Origin: Cyanophora paradoxa
Lineage: Eukaryota; Glaucocystophyceae; Cyanophorales; Cyanophoraceae
Reading direction: 5' to 3'
Assembly: GCA_004431415.1 (NCBI GenBank)
Contig: QPMI01000291.1
Coordinates: 1 to 64,000, forward strand
Length of the DNA stretch: 64,000 bases
The notes beneath the pieces were generated by a model. The model saw only the letters and a list, made by a program, of their open reading frames with translations. It ran no database searches and was not told where the DNA came from. Numbering within the stretch: position 1 is the first letter of the stretch; the number at the start of each line of letters is the position of its first letter. A program made the translations under genes and the position numbers. Shown piece by piece: positions 11,795 to 23,300 of this stretch.

Positions 11795-12433
11795 GCCTCA
11801 GATATTCTAGGCCCTGAGGGAGATAGACTAGATTTTATAGGTATACGTAGAAATCGATCAGGCAAAGAGACACATACATATCGATATCGAATTAATGTCA
11901 CTTTTATTAATGTCAATTTATGATCATGTAAATGTTTTTCAATCCTTCAAGGCATTTTTCTTGTACATGTTCACGTTCGTGTTGAGGCTCAGCGGCTCTG
12001 AGGCTCAGATTACAATCCGGCCGCGGGATCCCGCGATTCAATCGGTTCGTCATGATCAGCGGTTCGCCTCGAAGCAGCTGGAAGCCCGCGGCCTAGGCCA
12101 GAAAAAACAAATTATTAAATTTACTCGGATAGGTCCGGCCAGGCAGAAAGGGCCCACGCGAAGGCGTGCCGCGGCGTGGCCAGGCTGGAAAGCCGGGCTG
12201 AGAAGCCGGCTTCGACCTCGCGAGGCCGCGAGGTCGACGTCTCGCGATGGATCTGCCCCCCCTCCCCGCGCGAAGGCGCGCGGCCAGGCCCCCGGCTTCG
12301 ACGTCGCGAGGACCACATGCTCATCGAGACCACATGCTCATCGAGCTCGATCTCGATCGCGATATCTCGATCGAGTCTCGTTATCTCCTCTCACTCGAGC
12401 TCACGGGTACAGCAAGAAACACCGACCCGCAAC
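11795..12433. other. Intergenic region
   Basis: No convincing gene. It starts with an AT-rich segment (11,800-11,990), then a GC-rich stretch with repeated words: cgcgaggccgcgaggtcg around 12,215, and catgctcatcgag twice near 12,316-12,345. These are followed by a dense run of self-complementary words (tcgatctcgatcgcgatatctcgatcgag). It probably contains the promoter and 5' UTR of the alveolin-like gene. Confidence 0.5.
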
Positions 12434-14156
12434 ATGGAGCAGATCTCGAGCACGCTGCCGCCCAGCACCGCGCCTCTCAACAAGCCCGCAGCAGTTCCCG
12501 CTGAGCCCGCGGCCGTCGCCTGCGCGCCGTGCGCCGCGACGACTGTTTCCGCGGCGCCCGTCGTCGGGCACGAGCTTCCCCACGTGGTGCGCGCCATCCG
12601 AAGCACACGCCCCACCCAATGCACCGCCTAAAACCCTGCGGGCGCCGCCGGCGCGGGCCACCTGTTTGCAAAATTCTCTGTTAGCGTTCGCTCGCGTGCC
12701 GAGGTTTACGCCGCGGGCAAACACGCAGGAGGGGCCCACTGAGTACGTTCAGGAGACGGTGCGCATGCGCGCGCGAGGCCGTCGCTCTGCCTGATATTAA
12801 TTTGCGGCTGAGCTTCGTTCATAAAATTGCGGATGCAAAACTTCGCGGCGCGCGCACCTGAACGCGAGCGGATTCGCTGCAGGTGCCGATCACGGTTACA
12901 CGCGAGATCCACAAGGAGGCGCGCGCGAAAAAGCCGCGATTCAGTGCTCCATTTCGTATGATGACCTTGCTTCGCATGCAGTATGTGCCGGTGGAGATCG
13001 AGAAGGAGGTTATCAGGGAGGTTGTGGTGCGTGAGCGTTGGGACCTGAAGCTAGCGCTGCTGGCGCTGGCGTGCGGACGTCGACGCGCTCTAGATCTGAT
13101 CTGATCATGAACACGATCATCGCGCCGAGCCGTCTGAGTGCGTTTAATTTCGCAGGTCGAGAAGCCGATCATCGTCGAGCACGAGGTCATCAAGGAGGTC
13201 CCCGTCCCCCAGCAGGTCCAGCCCCGCGGCCGCCCGCGAAAATACGCACGCGCTGCGCGAATTTCGCACAACCGCGAGCTTTGACGCGGCTATTTCCTTT
13301 TCGCAGGTCGACATCCCCGTGCGGCGCGAGATGGTGCGCGGTGCGAACTCAGCCCGTGCTTCGCGCAACTAATGTCATCTCTTTTCGCGCACTCTCAGAT
13401 CGAGGTCCTTGTTCCTGAGGTCCCGGTGCGCGACTGCAGCTGGTTATGAGAATTTTGAACTAACGTTCCTCTAATTTCTTTAATGTCTTCTCTTCACAAG
13501 CAATCCCTTCCCCGCCTGTTCTGATTTCTTTGGCAGGTCTCCGTGGACTCGGGGACCGGCCTGCACGCCGGGGCCGCCTACGGTGCGCCCCGGCCCGTTC
13601 CCGTGCCCGCATAAGCTGCAGTCTCTTTGATTTCCACTGAAACCTAATCTGCGCCTGGCGGGCGGGCGCGAGCAGTGAGCAGCGCGACGACCGCCGCGCC
13701 GATCCTGGCGCCCGCGGCGGCCGCCGCGCCCGTCGCCGCCGCGCCCGCAGGCGAGCAGATCTAGATCTAGAGCCGCCTTAATCACACACCGCGCTTCTCG
13801 CCTCCAGAATTCGAACCGGACTCTCGCGCGCGCAGTGGCGGAGACGACGACGACGCAGACGACGACGACGACGACGGACGTGCACCCCGCCGCGCACCCG
13901 CACAAGCACGGCGTCATGCACAAGCTCAAGGAGAAGGTCTGCTCGAGCTCCCTTGGCCTGATTGTTCAAAGCAAAAGGCTGAGTCCGATCCGTTCGCGTC
14001 GGCCCGCAGCTGCACCTCGCCCACCACCACCCCGGTGCGACCCATAACCTTTATATAATCAGGCCTAGGGCTCCAGGCCCGGCCCTGCAACTGGCGAAGT
14101 TAATTTGACCGCGCGTGGGATCCCCCGCAGAAGACGACGTCGCCCGCAAGTACTGA
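12434..14156 (+). CDS. Alveolin-like repeat protein with dehydrin-like C-terminus
   Basis: Start MEQISSTLPPS at 12434; the first exon is Ala/Pro-rich. Very short exons follow, each giving one charged, Val/Pro-rich repeat: VPITVTREIHKE, YVPVEIEKEVIREVV, VEKPIIVEHEVIKEVPVPQQ, VDIPVRREM, IEVLVPEVP, VSVDSGTGLHAGAAY. The EK(x)VIREV/VPV pattern resembles alveolin (IMC) repeats, which build sub-membrane filament networks in alveolates, with related proteins in some other protists. After a Thr-rich stretch the C-terminus reads HKHGVMHKLKEK, then LHLAHHHP and EDDVARKY, with stop 14154-14156. The HGVMHKLKEKL part resembles the plant dehydrin K segment. One intron appears to use a GC donor (near 12,924, 63 nt). 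Exon joins are inferred from the repeat pattern; a cytoskeletal or membrane-protective role is a hypothesis. Confidence 0.65.
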
Positions 14157-14828
14157 CCGCCCCACGCGGCCCACGGAGTCCTGAAGCCCTCGCATTAGAT
14201 CTAGGTGGCACGCCCCGCCCCCGGCCCGGCGTCGGCGCCCCTGTACATGAACGATGCCCACCGCGCCGGCGCCCCTGAACGTGTAGGCCTGAGGCCCCCC
14301 ATAATCCCGGGAATAGATATTTGCGTAGCGCTGTAAATTAAATGATCGCACGTCGACGTCCCGGCCCGTTCGCGCGCGCCAGCGCCCCTGCATGCGCCGC
14401 GCCGGGTGGGCCCCCCCGGCCCGCCGCGCGCGCCGGCGCGGCCGGTGTTATATTTAATTAGGCCCCTCGCATGATCAATATCGCGCGCGGGGCTCGAATG
14501 CAGGCTAGCTATAGATGCATGCGTAGCGCCGTAATGCTTACGTTATTAGGCATTCGCGTTGAGGCATTCGCTTGAGAAAGTTGAGATCAAATGATGAGCT
14601 TTCGTGCTTGAGAGGCCTAGGGCCCGGGCAGACCGGTATCCGAGAGGAGATCTAGAGCCTCGCGATCGAGCTCAATCGACTTCGCGAGTTCCGACGGTTC
14701 GAGTCTTCGAGATCTATAGCTAGAGCCGGGACGAGATGGAGTCTCATATGCATGGAGAAGAGTGCATGAGAGCGGATTGCAATCGTGCTAACCACCACCC
14801 CGATGGGCCCGATCACAGCGCTAAGTTA

Positions 14829-15078
14829 CACTGCTAACCACCACCCCGAATCCCCGATCACAACAATCAGCATACTTCCCTTCAAAGATTATCGAATCAA
14901 ATCGAGTCTCATTCACTTTAGACAACGTTTCAAATCGCCGGGCATTATTTTTATTCAAGTGCAACTGATGAATCGTGAATGCCTGCAGCCGCCTACCCGA
15001 TCAAGCCGGCTCGAGCCCGAGCTCGAGCCGGCCAACTGCAGGCTGCATCTGCCTCGCGATCGATATCGAGCCCGCTGA
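14829..15078 (+). repeat. Direct repeat, copy 1
   Basis: This segment (gctaaccaccacccc, tttagacaacgtttcaaatcg, ttcaagtgcaactgatgaat, cctgcagccgcc, ctgcaggctgcat) recurs at 15,862-16,145 in the same orientation with small indels. The leading word gctaaccaccaccccgat is also repeated just upstream at about 14,787. Confidence 0.8.
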
Positions 15079-15435
15079 GGCCCCGGCCGCTCGAGCTCGA
15101 GATCTAGAGCCGGCGGAGTACCCGCGACTCGGGCCGCGAGTACTAGTAGTACTACGTAGCTATATATAGGATCGCTACCGGCCGCGCACACGCGGGCCGC
15201 CGGGCCGCGGCCGCTCGCACTATAGCTACGTCTACCAGGTATAGTGGCGCGGCACTGGCGCCGCTGGGCGGCGCTGGCGCACTGCGGCAGCATAGCCCTC
15301 GTATACGTTTACGTACGCGTGGCGCTGCTGCGCCTGGCGACCGCCGCGCGTGGGCGTGAGCGGGGCGGGAGCCGCGGGACGACGGAGCTCGCGATCGAGG
15401 GCGCCGGCCCATCATGGCATGCATATGGCCAGCAG

Positions 15436-15490
15436 GGTATACGTATACGTATACGTACGCGTACGTATACGTATACGTATATATATATCA
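15436..15490. repeat. Simple repeat, TATACG/TACGTA-rich
   Basis: Alternating gtatac/tacgta words running into a short (TA)n tract. The whole patch is nearly self-complementary and could form a cruciform. Confidence 0.85.
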
Positions 15491-15738
15491 CCGTGGCTAT
15501 CATTTCTACATGCATCATTGAAGTTGTCCTTCTAACCCAGGGCATGCGCGCAGAGCCGGCTCTGCCTTCGCGTACGCGTGCGCCCTCGGGCGCGTCGCCG
15601 TGACGCGACGACGGTTATGGTGGCCACTCCGCCCCGGACGCCCCGTGCGCCATCCCTTCCCCCGCGCCGGGCCCCGCGGCGCTCCTCTGAGGCGGCGGGA
15701 CAGGCCGCGGGCGGCTGTGGTGAGCGGGCAGACCCTCG

Positions 15739-15846
15739 CGGCCTCCGCCCAGCAGCTCATCGCCGCCTCCGCCTCGGGCGTCGGCGTGTGCGCCGGCCTC
15801 CGCCCAGCAGCTCATCGCCGCCTCCGCCTCGGGCGTCGGCGTGTGC
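15739..15846 (+). repeat. Two-copy minisatellite of about 55 bp
   Basis: The unit containing cctccgcccagcagctcatc, then gcctcgggcgtcggcgtgtg, occurs twice in tandem. It is coding-like in composition (Ala-rich) but no gene is supported. Confidence 0.85.
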
Positions 15847-15861
15847 CAGTCATCGGGCACA

Positions 15862-16145
15862 GTGCTAACTACCCGATACCAGTCATCATACCACCCCGAT
15901 CACAACATCGATCAAGGATTCTTCCCTTGAAGGATTATCGAATTAAATCGAGTTCTCATTCACTTTAGACAACGTTTCAAATCGCCGGGCTTTAGTTTTA
16001 TTCAAGTGCAACTGATGAATCGTGAATGCCTGCAGCCGCCAACCCGGTCAAGCCGGCTCGCTCGAGCTCGAGCCGGCCAACTGCAGGCTGCATATCTGCC
16101 TCGCGAATCGCGATCAATTAGCAAGCCGGCTGAGCAGTGAGCCCG
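15862..16145 (+). repeat. Direct repeat, copy 2
   Basis: Second copy of the 14,829-15,078 segment, in the same orientation about 1.05 kb downstream. It has small indels and substitutions, so it is an old duplication rather than an assembly echo. Confidence 0.8.
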
Positions 16146-16461
16146 GCGCCGGCTCGAGCTCGAGAGCCGGCGCCCGGCGGAGTAGTAGGGTCGCCAGTGG
16201 TGGACTCGCTACCCGCGCGCGGGCCGCGGCCGCTGGTATTATAGACTTTTATAGTTGCTGCTGAGTGGCTGCTAAGCTAGCTATATATTAATATTAGTGG
16301 CATAATCACTGGCATTATAGCTAGTAGTCTCTCAAAAAAAAAATATAGCTAGTACAGCATTAATATTATATAATAACTGTAATTCGGGTAATATTTAAGA
16401 GTCGAAATTAAGACCCCAAAATATTTAGTAATCCCGATTTTTGGCCGGTTTATAATTTTTA

Positions 16462-18062
16462 ACAAGATCCGTGCTCCTGCGGAGCACTAAGTACGGCGAA
16501 GCCTCGCGGACGCCCTCGCGGCTGTCACAGTAGGCCTACAGGGCACTCACCGACTGCCAGGCTGGCCAGCGGCCTGGCCGATCGCGAACAGCTTTCTGGC
16601 TGGAAGCTGGCTGGCTGACGGCCAGTCCAGCTAGCGCTGGCCGGCTAGAGGAATATTAATGTACTGAGGAAATAAAGGGTGGAGCAGATTGAGAGGAGAT
16701 TAATTATATAATATTGTTGGGAAGGAGGCCCGGGAGGGGCGAGGTTCTCGTGGCCAGGCGCATGCACAGATCTCGCGAATCGCTTAAACAGAATCTCGAA
16801 TTCGAATGCATATAGCATCGATGTGTAGGGCTGCGGAGGCGAGGGCGCGCGGAAAGATGTGCAGGCGTGGCCAGCTGCAGGATCGAATTTTTGCGTCGGC
16901 TGGATTGCCGCGCCCTGTTGCGTCCGCAGAGCTTGCGAAAGGCTTTTAAAACATCTCTGATGAATATTGTAGCGATGCCCGTGCGTGAGGATGCGAGGGC
17001 GCGCGGAAAGATGTGCAGGTCTGTCCAGGATCGAATTTTCGGGGTCGGCTGGGTCCCCGCGGCCCGGCGCATCCGTAAAGCGTGCGGAAGGCTTCTTCTA
17101 CATCTCAAATGCTTATGCTATTGTTCCGCGCATGCACCGCGGCGTGGGCGCGCGGAAAGATGTCCGGGCCCGTGCAGGATCGAATTTTTGCCGCCGGCTG
17201 GGTTCTCGTGCTCTTTCGCGTCTTCGAAGCTTGTGGAAGGCTTTGATAAAATCCCAAATGAATATAGTAGCGATGTGCTTGCGTGAGGATGCGAGGGCGC
17301 GCGGAAAGACGTGCAGGTCCGTGAAGGATCGAATTTTTGGGGTCGGCTGGGTCCTCGCGGCCCGGCGCATCCGTAAACCGTGCGGAATGCTTTGTCTACA
17401 TCTCAAATGCTTATGCTATTGTTCCGCGCATGCGCCGCGGCGTGGGCGCGCGGAAAGATGTCCGGGTCCGTGCAGGATCGACTTTTTGCCTTCCGCTGGG
17501 TTCTCGTGCTCTTTCGCGTCTTCGAAGCTTGTGGAAGGCTTTGATAAAATCTCAAATGAATATTGTAGCGATGCGCATGCGCAAGAATGCGAGGGTGCGC
17601 GGAAAGATGTTCAGGTCCGTCCAGGATCGAATTTTCGGGGTCGGCTGGGTCCTCGCGGCCTGGTGCATTTAGAGACCGTGCGGAAGTCTTCTTCTACATC
17701 TCAAATGCTTATGCTATCGTTCCGCGCGTGCGCCGCGGCGTGGGCGCGCGGAAAGATGTCCGGGCCCGTGTGGGATCGAATTTTTGCCGTCGGGTACCTT
17801 CCTGCGCTGTTCCGGCTCCGAAAAGCGGATTTCGGGGGTGCGCAGGCCCTGCTATGTCTATACGCGCCAGTACGCATCGATTGCGCGCGTCGCGGGACCG
17901 GCCGGAACCGGGAGGATCAAATTTCGGCCTACTGTTCGGACTGCAGCGTCGAGGGCGCCCGAAATCGAGCTTGCGGCGATGCGCTCGCCCTCGCCCGTCA
18001 TTCTGTATCGTTCTGGGGCGTCCCTGGCGCGATTTCGTCGCGGGACCGGGCGGGACCGGGTC
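16462..18062 (+). repeat. Long inverted repeat, left arm (A)
   Basis: The outer end acaagatccgtgctcctgcg at 16462 matches the reverse complement ending at 19255. Inside lie the 16.7-16.86 kb unique part, a 149-bp tandem array, and an inner end of ccgggcgggaccgggtc that matches in reverse from 18385. The left arm is about 1.6 kb and the right arm about 0.87 kb; most of the difference is extra tandem monomers in the left arm. Confidence 0.85.
16851..17900 (+). repeat. Tandem array of 149-bp monomers
   Basis: The anchor ggaaagatgt (one copy ggaaagacgt) occurs at 16851, 17005, 17154, 17303, 17452, 17601 and 17750, a spacing of 154 then 149 bp five times. Two monomer types alternate: one continues gaattttcggggtcggctggg, the other gaatttttgcc followed by tcgtgctctttcgcg. 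The higher-order unit is therefore about 298 bp. The period is not a multiple of three, and long open frames through the array are chance effects of composition and repetition. Confidence 0.9.
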
Positions 18063-18387
18063 AGGCGAAGCCTCTTTCTCAAACCCAAAAACCGCCGATA
18101 TAAATTCCTTTTTTAACCTTTTTTTCCACTCAAGATCCCCCCTGCTAAATAATTTCCGCGTCGCACTCCCTCGAGGACGAATTATTAATTCTGCCTCGAC
18201 ACGGACGCGATTGCCGCTAATGACTCAGCTACCCTAACCCCCACAGACCTCTCTAGATCCATTTTTAGCGTCGTGGCTCCCTAAGACGACCGCTCGCCCG
18301 TGGGCGTCGCGCGAAAATCGAATTTCCCTCTGGATCAATTCCGGTACTTAACCTCCGACAAATGCAGTCCGAGTCAGAAGGTGGGAC
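18061..18387 (+). repeat. Inverted repeat spacer S (copy 1)
   Basis: About 327 bp between the A arms, starting tcaggcgaagcctctttctc and ending gtcagaaggtgggac. It recurs in reverse orientation at 19254-19581 with few differences. It also contains attattaattctgcctcgac, itself partly palindromic. Confidence 0.88.
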
Positions 18388-19255
18388 CCGGTCCCGCCCG
18401 GTCCCGCGACGAAATCGCGCCAGGGACGCCCAGAACGATACAGAATGCCGCGCGAGGGCGAGCGCATCGCCGCAAGCTCGATTTCAAGCGCCGTCGACGC
18501 TCCAGTGCGAAGAGTCGGCCGAAAATTTGATCCAGCGCTAGCCGGTCCCGCCCGGTCCCGCGACGCGCGCAATCGATGCGTACTGGCGCGCATGGACATA
18601 GCAGGGCCTGCGCACCCCGAAATCCGCTTTTCGGAGCCGGAACAGCGCAGGAAGGTACCCGACGGCCAAAATTCGATCCTGCACGCGCCCTGACATCTTT
18701 CCGCGCGCCCACGCCGCGGCGCATGCGCGGAACGATAGCATAAGCATTTAAGATGTAGGCAAAGTCTTCCGCACGCTTTGCGTATGCGACGGGCCGCGAG
18801 GACCCAGCCGACCCCGAAAATTCGATCCTGCATGGACCTGCACATCTTTCCGCGCGCCCTCGCCTCGAGCTCCGCAGCCCCGCACATCGATGCTATAGCT
18901 ATATGCATTCAAGATTCTGTTTAAGCGATTCGCAAGCTCTGTGCATGCGCCTGGCCGCGAGAACCTTGCCCCTCCCGGGCCTCCCTCTCAACAATATTAT
19001 ATATAATTCATCTCCTCTAATCTCAACCTGCTCCGGCCTCCCTTTATTTCCTCAGTACATTAATATTCCTCTAGTTATATTCCTCTAGCCGGCCAGCGGT
19101 AGCTGGACTGGCCGTCAGCCGGCCAGCTTCCAACCAGAAAGCTGTTCGCGATCGGCCAGGCCGCTGGCCAGTGCCCTATAGGCCTACTGTGACAGCCGCG
19201 AGGGCGTCCGCGAGGCTTCGCCGTACTTAGTGCTCCGCAGGAGCACGGATCTTGT
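18385..19255 (-). repeat. Long inverted repeat, right arm (A')
   Basis: Reverse-complement counterpart of the left arm. It carries two 149-bp monomers in reverse orientation (acatctttcc at 18693 and 18842, 149 bp apart), the Met/Ala-rich-looking open frames that mirror the left arm, and ends at 19255 opposite 16462. Confidence 0.85.
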
Positions 19256-19581
19256 CCCACCTTCTGACCCGGACTGCATTTGTCGGAGGTTAAGTACCGG
19301 AATTGATCCAGAGGGAAATTCGATTTTCGTGCGACGCCCACGGGCGAGCGGTCGTCTTAGGGGAGCCAGGACGCTAAAAATGGATCTAGAGAGGTCTGTG
19401 GGGGTTAGGGTAGCTGAGTCATTAGCGGCAATCGCGTCCGTGTCGAGGCAGAATTAATAATTCTGCCTCGAGGGAGTGCGACACGGAAATTATTTAGCAG
19501 GGGGGATCTTGAGTGGAAAAAAAGGTTAAAAAAGGAATTTCGGTCGTCGGTTTTTGGGTTTGAGAAAGAGGCTTCGCCTGA
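19254..19581 (-). repeat. Inverted repeat spacer S' (copy 2)
   Basis: Inverted copy of 18061-18387. It abuts the outer end of arm A', giving the order A, S, A', S'. Confidence 0.88.
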
Positions 19582-19689
19582 TTAGTAGCCTGACCCGGAC
19601 CCGTACGCGTCACGGCGTGGATATTGACATGACATGTCATGATCAACTGACATTGACATGTCAATGCCAATTGAGTCGAATTGACATCG

Positions 19690-19960
19690 GACTGATTCGG
19701 ACACGGCAACCCTAGGCCTACCGCAGGCTACCGGTAGTACGCGGGCGGCGGCACTACGGGATCCGGAGTGCCGGTCTACGCAGTAGTACCGTACTAGTAC
19801 GCAGTGTACTACGCAGTGTACGCACTAGTGCGGCCGGGCACTACCCGATGACCGGTACGGTAGTGCTGGTAGTCTACTAGTACTACCGCAGTCTACCGGT
19901 AGTAGTGCCGGCGGTGCCGCGCGCAGCGTGCGCACCGCGCGGTACTACTACTAGTACGGT
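19690..19960. repeat. Cryptic simple repeat of AGTACT/CTAGTA/CCGGTAG words
   Basis: A 270-bp stretch made almost wholly of permuted self-complementary words (agtact, ctagtac, accggtag, gtacgcagtgtac). No gene. It is preceded at about 19,620-19,690 by repeated tgacatgtca-type words. Confidence 0.75.
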
Positions 19961-20340
19961 AGAAGCCGCGCGCAGCTTAAAGCTTGCGCACCGCGGTCGT
20001 ACGCTCACGTGACGTGTACGCTCGCGGTCGTACTGCGACAGTCAGCACAGTCCCAGCCACCCAGCTGCAGGCTCCCAGCTGCTGCCTTCCACTGCGTAAA
20101 CACTGCTACTAAACACCAGTATATGTAAATAGTACTGGTGTATATGCTGCTCTCACTATCATGATCGATGTCAGTCGCCAGCTGCAGCTGCCCATGCATC
20201 GATATCTGCGGTGCTCCCGTTTCAGTGAACGCTGTACGCGTAATCGTACGCGTAAGCATGTATACGTAAGAAAGCGCGCTGATATCAATTCAACGAGATC
20301 AATGCGCGCTCGAGCCAGCTGCAGCAATTGCAAGCACACC

Positions 20341-23300
20341 ATGAATTCGTTGGCGCTTCAAATCCTGACTTTAGCATCGATATCGTGTGCGCTATCAATG
20401 GCCGCGAGTCTGACCAAGGACGGTGCGGCCATGCGCGGTCGGTCCAACTGCAGAGTACGTGCGAGTAAGTGACACAAGCACATGTGCGTTTGCAGGGACC
20501 ACGGCTTCTTTTGTCGACCTCTCCACGCTTGAGTCCCCGGGTCGAATGTCTTATTGTTCAGCAATCGACGCGCTGCTGGTTATTGCCGGAACGGATTTTG
20601 ATGGATATGGACAGTACATATTACGCGTGGACGGAAAGACGGGTGCATGCTCACCCATTCTAGCTTAAGTCCTGCGTCGGAGTGCGTCCATACAAGATCT
20701 TCGGCAGGTGATGCGGCCGTTGTCATTTCGTTCAAAGGAGCGCCTCGGGAAGATAGAGATGGTGTCGGAACCAATGCGCGGATCCAAGCTTCAGTGCGTT
20801 TTGTTGCTTTCGACGCCTTATAAGTGCGAGCAGGCTAAACGTCTTATTGCGGCAGGTCATTGCCTTCGATAAACCATGCACATACGCATATATTGGTTCG
20901 GCTCTCATTTACTTATTCATTGGGGTTTGACTCGGATAGAGGCTCGGGCTCATGCATTTGCCCATCGCTCCCCCCTTATCGAAATCGGCAGGCCATACGT
21001 ATGGCAGCAAAATTCGGCGAGTTCGCATGAGTGATTGTGCGAAATTCCCGGCGCATCAATATCAATAACCGGTACCATGCACTAATTTCTGGACTCTCTC
21101 CGCACATTCAGATTCTGTGACGACATTGGAAAACTCCAAAACGTGCAACTTTAGTTCAGCTAACGGTAATTACAATTACCTGTCAAGCATGGTACATCCG
21201 ACACTCTGAATGCTTGCTCCATCTTTGTATCCGTAATCCCTCTAATATTTCCGTGAACGAACTGCAGGTGGTGAATGATGATAATACTTTTCTTTTCATG
21301 GCTGGTGTCAAGTCCGTGTGCAGACTCGATCTTAACAGTGCGTAGTATTATATGCTGAATTGTGTGGCATGAAGTGAGCTGCACGTGGCGTAGCCTGGGA
21401 GCTTACCACAGTATCGGATGGACTGACAGGCTGGAATCACGAAATCACGATGGTTTGTGGCTTTGACATATACATGCGGCCTCTGACTTCTGGTGGACGT
21501 TATATATCAAGTTAACGTCGACTTGAGCAGGTCGATAGCGACACGCTTGTTGTGACGTCGGAAACCGTTATTCGCAAGATTATCATCAGCTCCGGCCAGG
21601 TTGATACATGATGATGCTCGATATCGTGGAATATTAACTTGATTAATTGGAACTCGAAGGTCGTACCAATCGTGCAAAGTACATATGCAGAATCGACCGC
21701 CCCGGAACAAAATTCTCTGGACGGTGCTCGCTTCGTGCAGATGGTTAATTGTAATTGGCATCATTTCGAAGACTGAAACAAATTCCTTTCCGTGCAGGAC
21801 TTGTGATGGAATTTGCGTACGCAAACGTTCGCTCCGCTGCAGATCCCATCTACCACCGTCCGCACAACGCGGTGTACTTCATACAAAAAAATCCACTGCG
21901 TTTTCGAAAGGTCGACCTCGCATCAAGTGCGCGCACGAGCATGCACCTCGGTTAACGTTGCTGATATATTGGCTGAGATATAAGTTTGCACGCACAGTGG
22001 AATTAAAAACAATTGAATTGAGCGGCCCGTTCACTTCAATATCGCAATCTAGTTTCTTGGGGCTTGCATTAGATGTGTCACGGTGTGTTTTTTTATTCGT
22101 CTCTTGCAATTGATCATGAATTAAGCTTTTAAGTCTACATACGTGCTTCCAGGAATCGAGCCTTCATTGGCAGTAGAAATGATTATTACCATCATTACAA
22201 TGTCGATTACTCGATATTTACTGTTTCGGTGGAGTTTTCAGCATCGGTTGTGAGTTGTCTGGCACAATTTGGATAGCTGTTTCTGGCAAGAATAACAAAG
22301 CGCGCGTGCAGAAAGATTGTGCAAACTTAGGCGGCGCTCTCACTGGCCTTTCAGGAACCGGTGCGGCTATTTATACGTATAAAGTACGACTGCAGATGGC
22401 GAAGCCGACGCTTGCGCAGGTTGTTCGGTTTCTGATCCCAACAGACCCAAGCTCCTCCCTATGCCTGGAGCCATCCTCAACACGTGTGACACACGCACTC
22501 GGTACGACACGGTTTCGTACACGCTTGCTCGGTTCGCCGATTTGGTTCCAGATACACGTAAACCTGGCTCAAGCTAACAACGAATTAACTGTTTCTGAGG
22601 CCAGCATACTCGCGGGGTTTGCATATGAGTACCTCTTCACTGTCAGCACCGCTCGGTAAAGACAATAATAATTATCGCATATACATGCGAGCCTGCGGAT
22701 ATATGGGGCGCAGAAATGTGACGGCAACAGTTTGCTGTGATTTCAGAGGCTATATCTCCTTCCGAGCTGGCTGTCCTCCCAAAATGAACAAATTTGATAG
22801 CACGACGGACGTTCCAGATGCGATTTACGTTTCGGATGGCCGATGCACCACGATTTCCACTTTCGCGACACCGGGGTTGATCTACATGCTTTTTGTACAG
22901 AGCGCGCAATTTTTCAAGCAATTCTTCTTGGCACATATCTGATTATAGAACGTACGCGTTCTGAGCAGAAAACATAAATGGAGCAGCTGCAGCGTTTCCT
23001 GGGACATTTAATTTTACAGTGGCCGACAGCAGCGGTGGCGCTTGTTCGACTGCATGCGGTAGGCACTGCAGGCTTTTCTAAACCGTTGGGTATACACCTG
23101 ACACTCTCACGGAACGGCAACAGCCACAGCCACACCTTCGCCATCGCCCCCTGTCCGGACAACTTGCGCCAACCAGGTTGCGCAGGCGATAGCGAGCGTC
23201 CCAGGTGCATAATCATAAGTATCTTGCCCTCCATATGAGGCAGTGTCTCTAGCATTTAGGGTTTTCAAACCACTCTCGCAGTGTGCTCCGGGCCGCATGC

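Larger units (their letters stand above)
14157..20340. other. Gene-poor, repeat-rich intergenic block
   Basis: About 6.2 kb without a convincing gene. It holds direct repeats near 14.8 and 15.9 kb, a (TATACG)n patch, a 2-copy minisatellite, a 3.1-kb compound inverted repeat with 149-bp monomers, and a GTAC/ACTAG-rich cryptic repeat near 19.7-19.95 kb (all listed separately). Open frames across the block are short or lie in repeats. The part from about 20,000 to 20,340 probably includes the promoter of the Ser-Pro repeat protein. Confidence 0.6.

Noticed and set aside
16851-17760. Regularly spaced repeats as a possible CRISPR array
   Set aside because: Whole 149-bp units repeat, with no variable spacers; eukaryotic context.
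16985-18103. 372-codon open frame across the 149-bp array
   Set aside because: The repeat period is not a multiple of three, all frames stay open because the same sequence recurs, and the right arm mirrors it. No protein-level constraint is visible.
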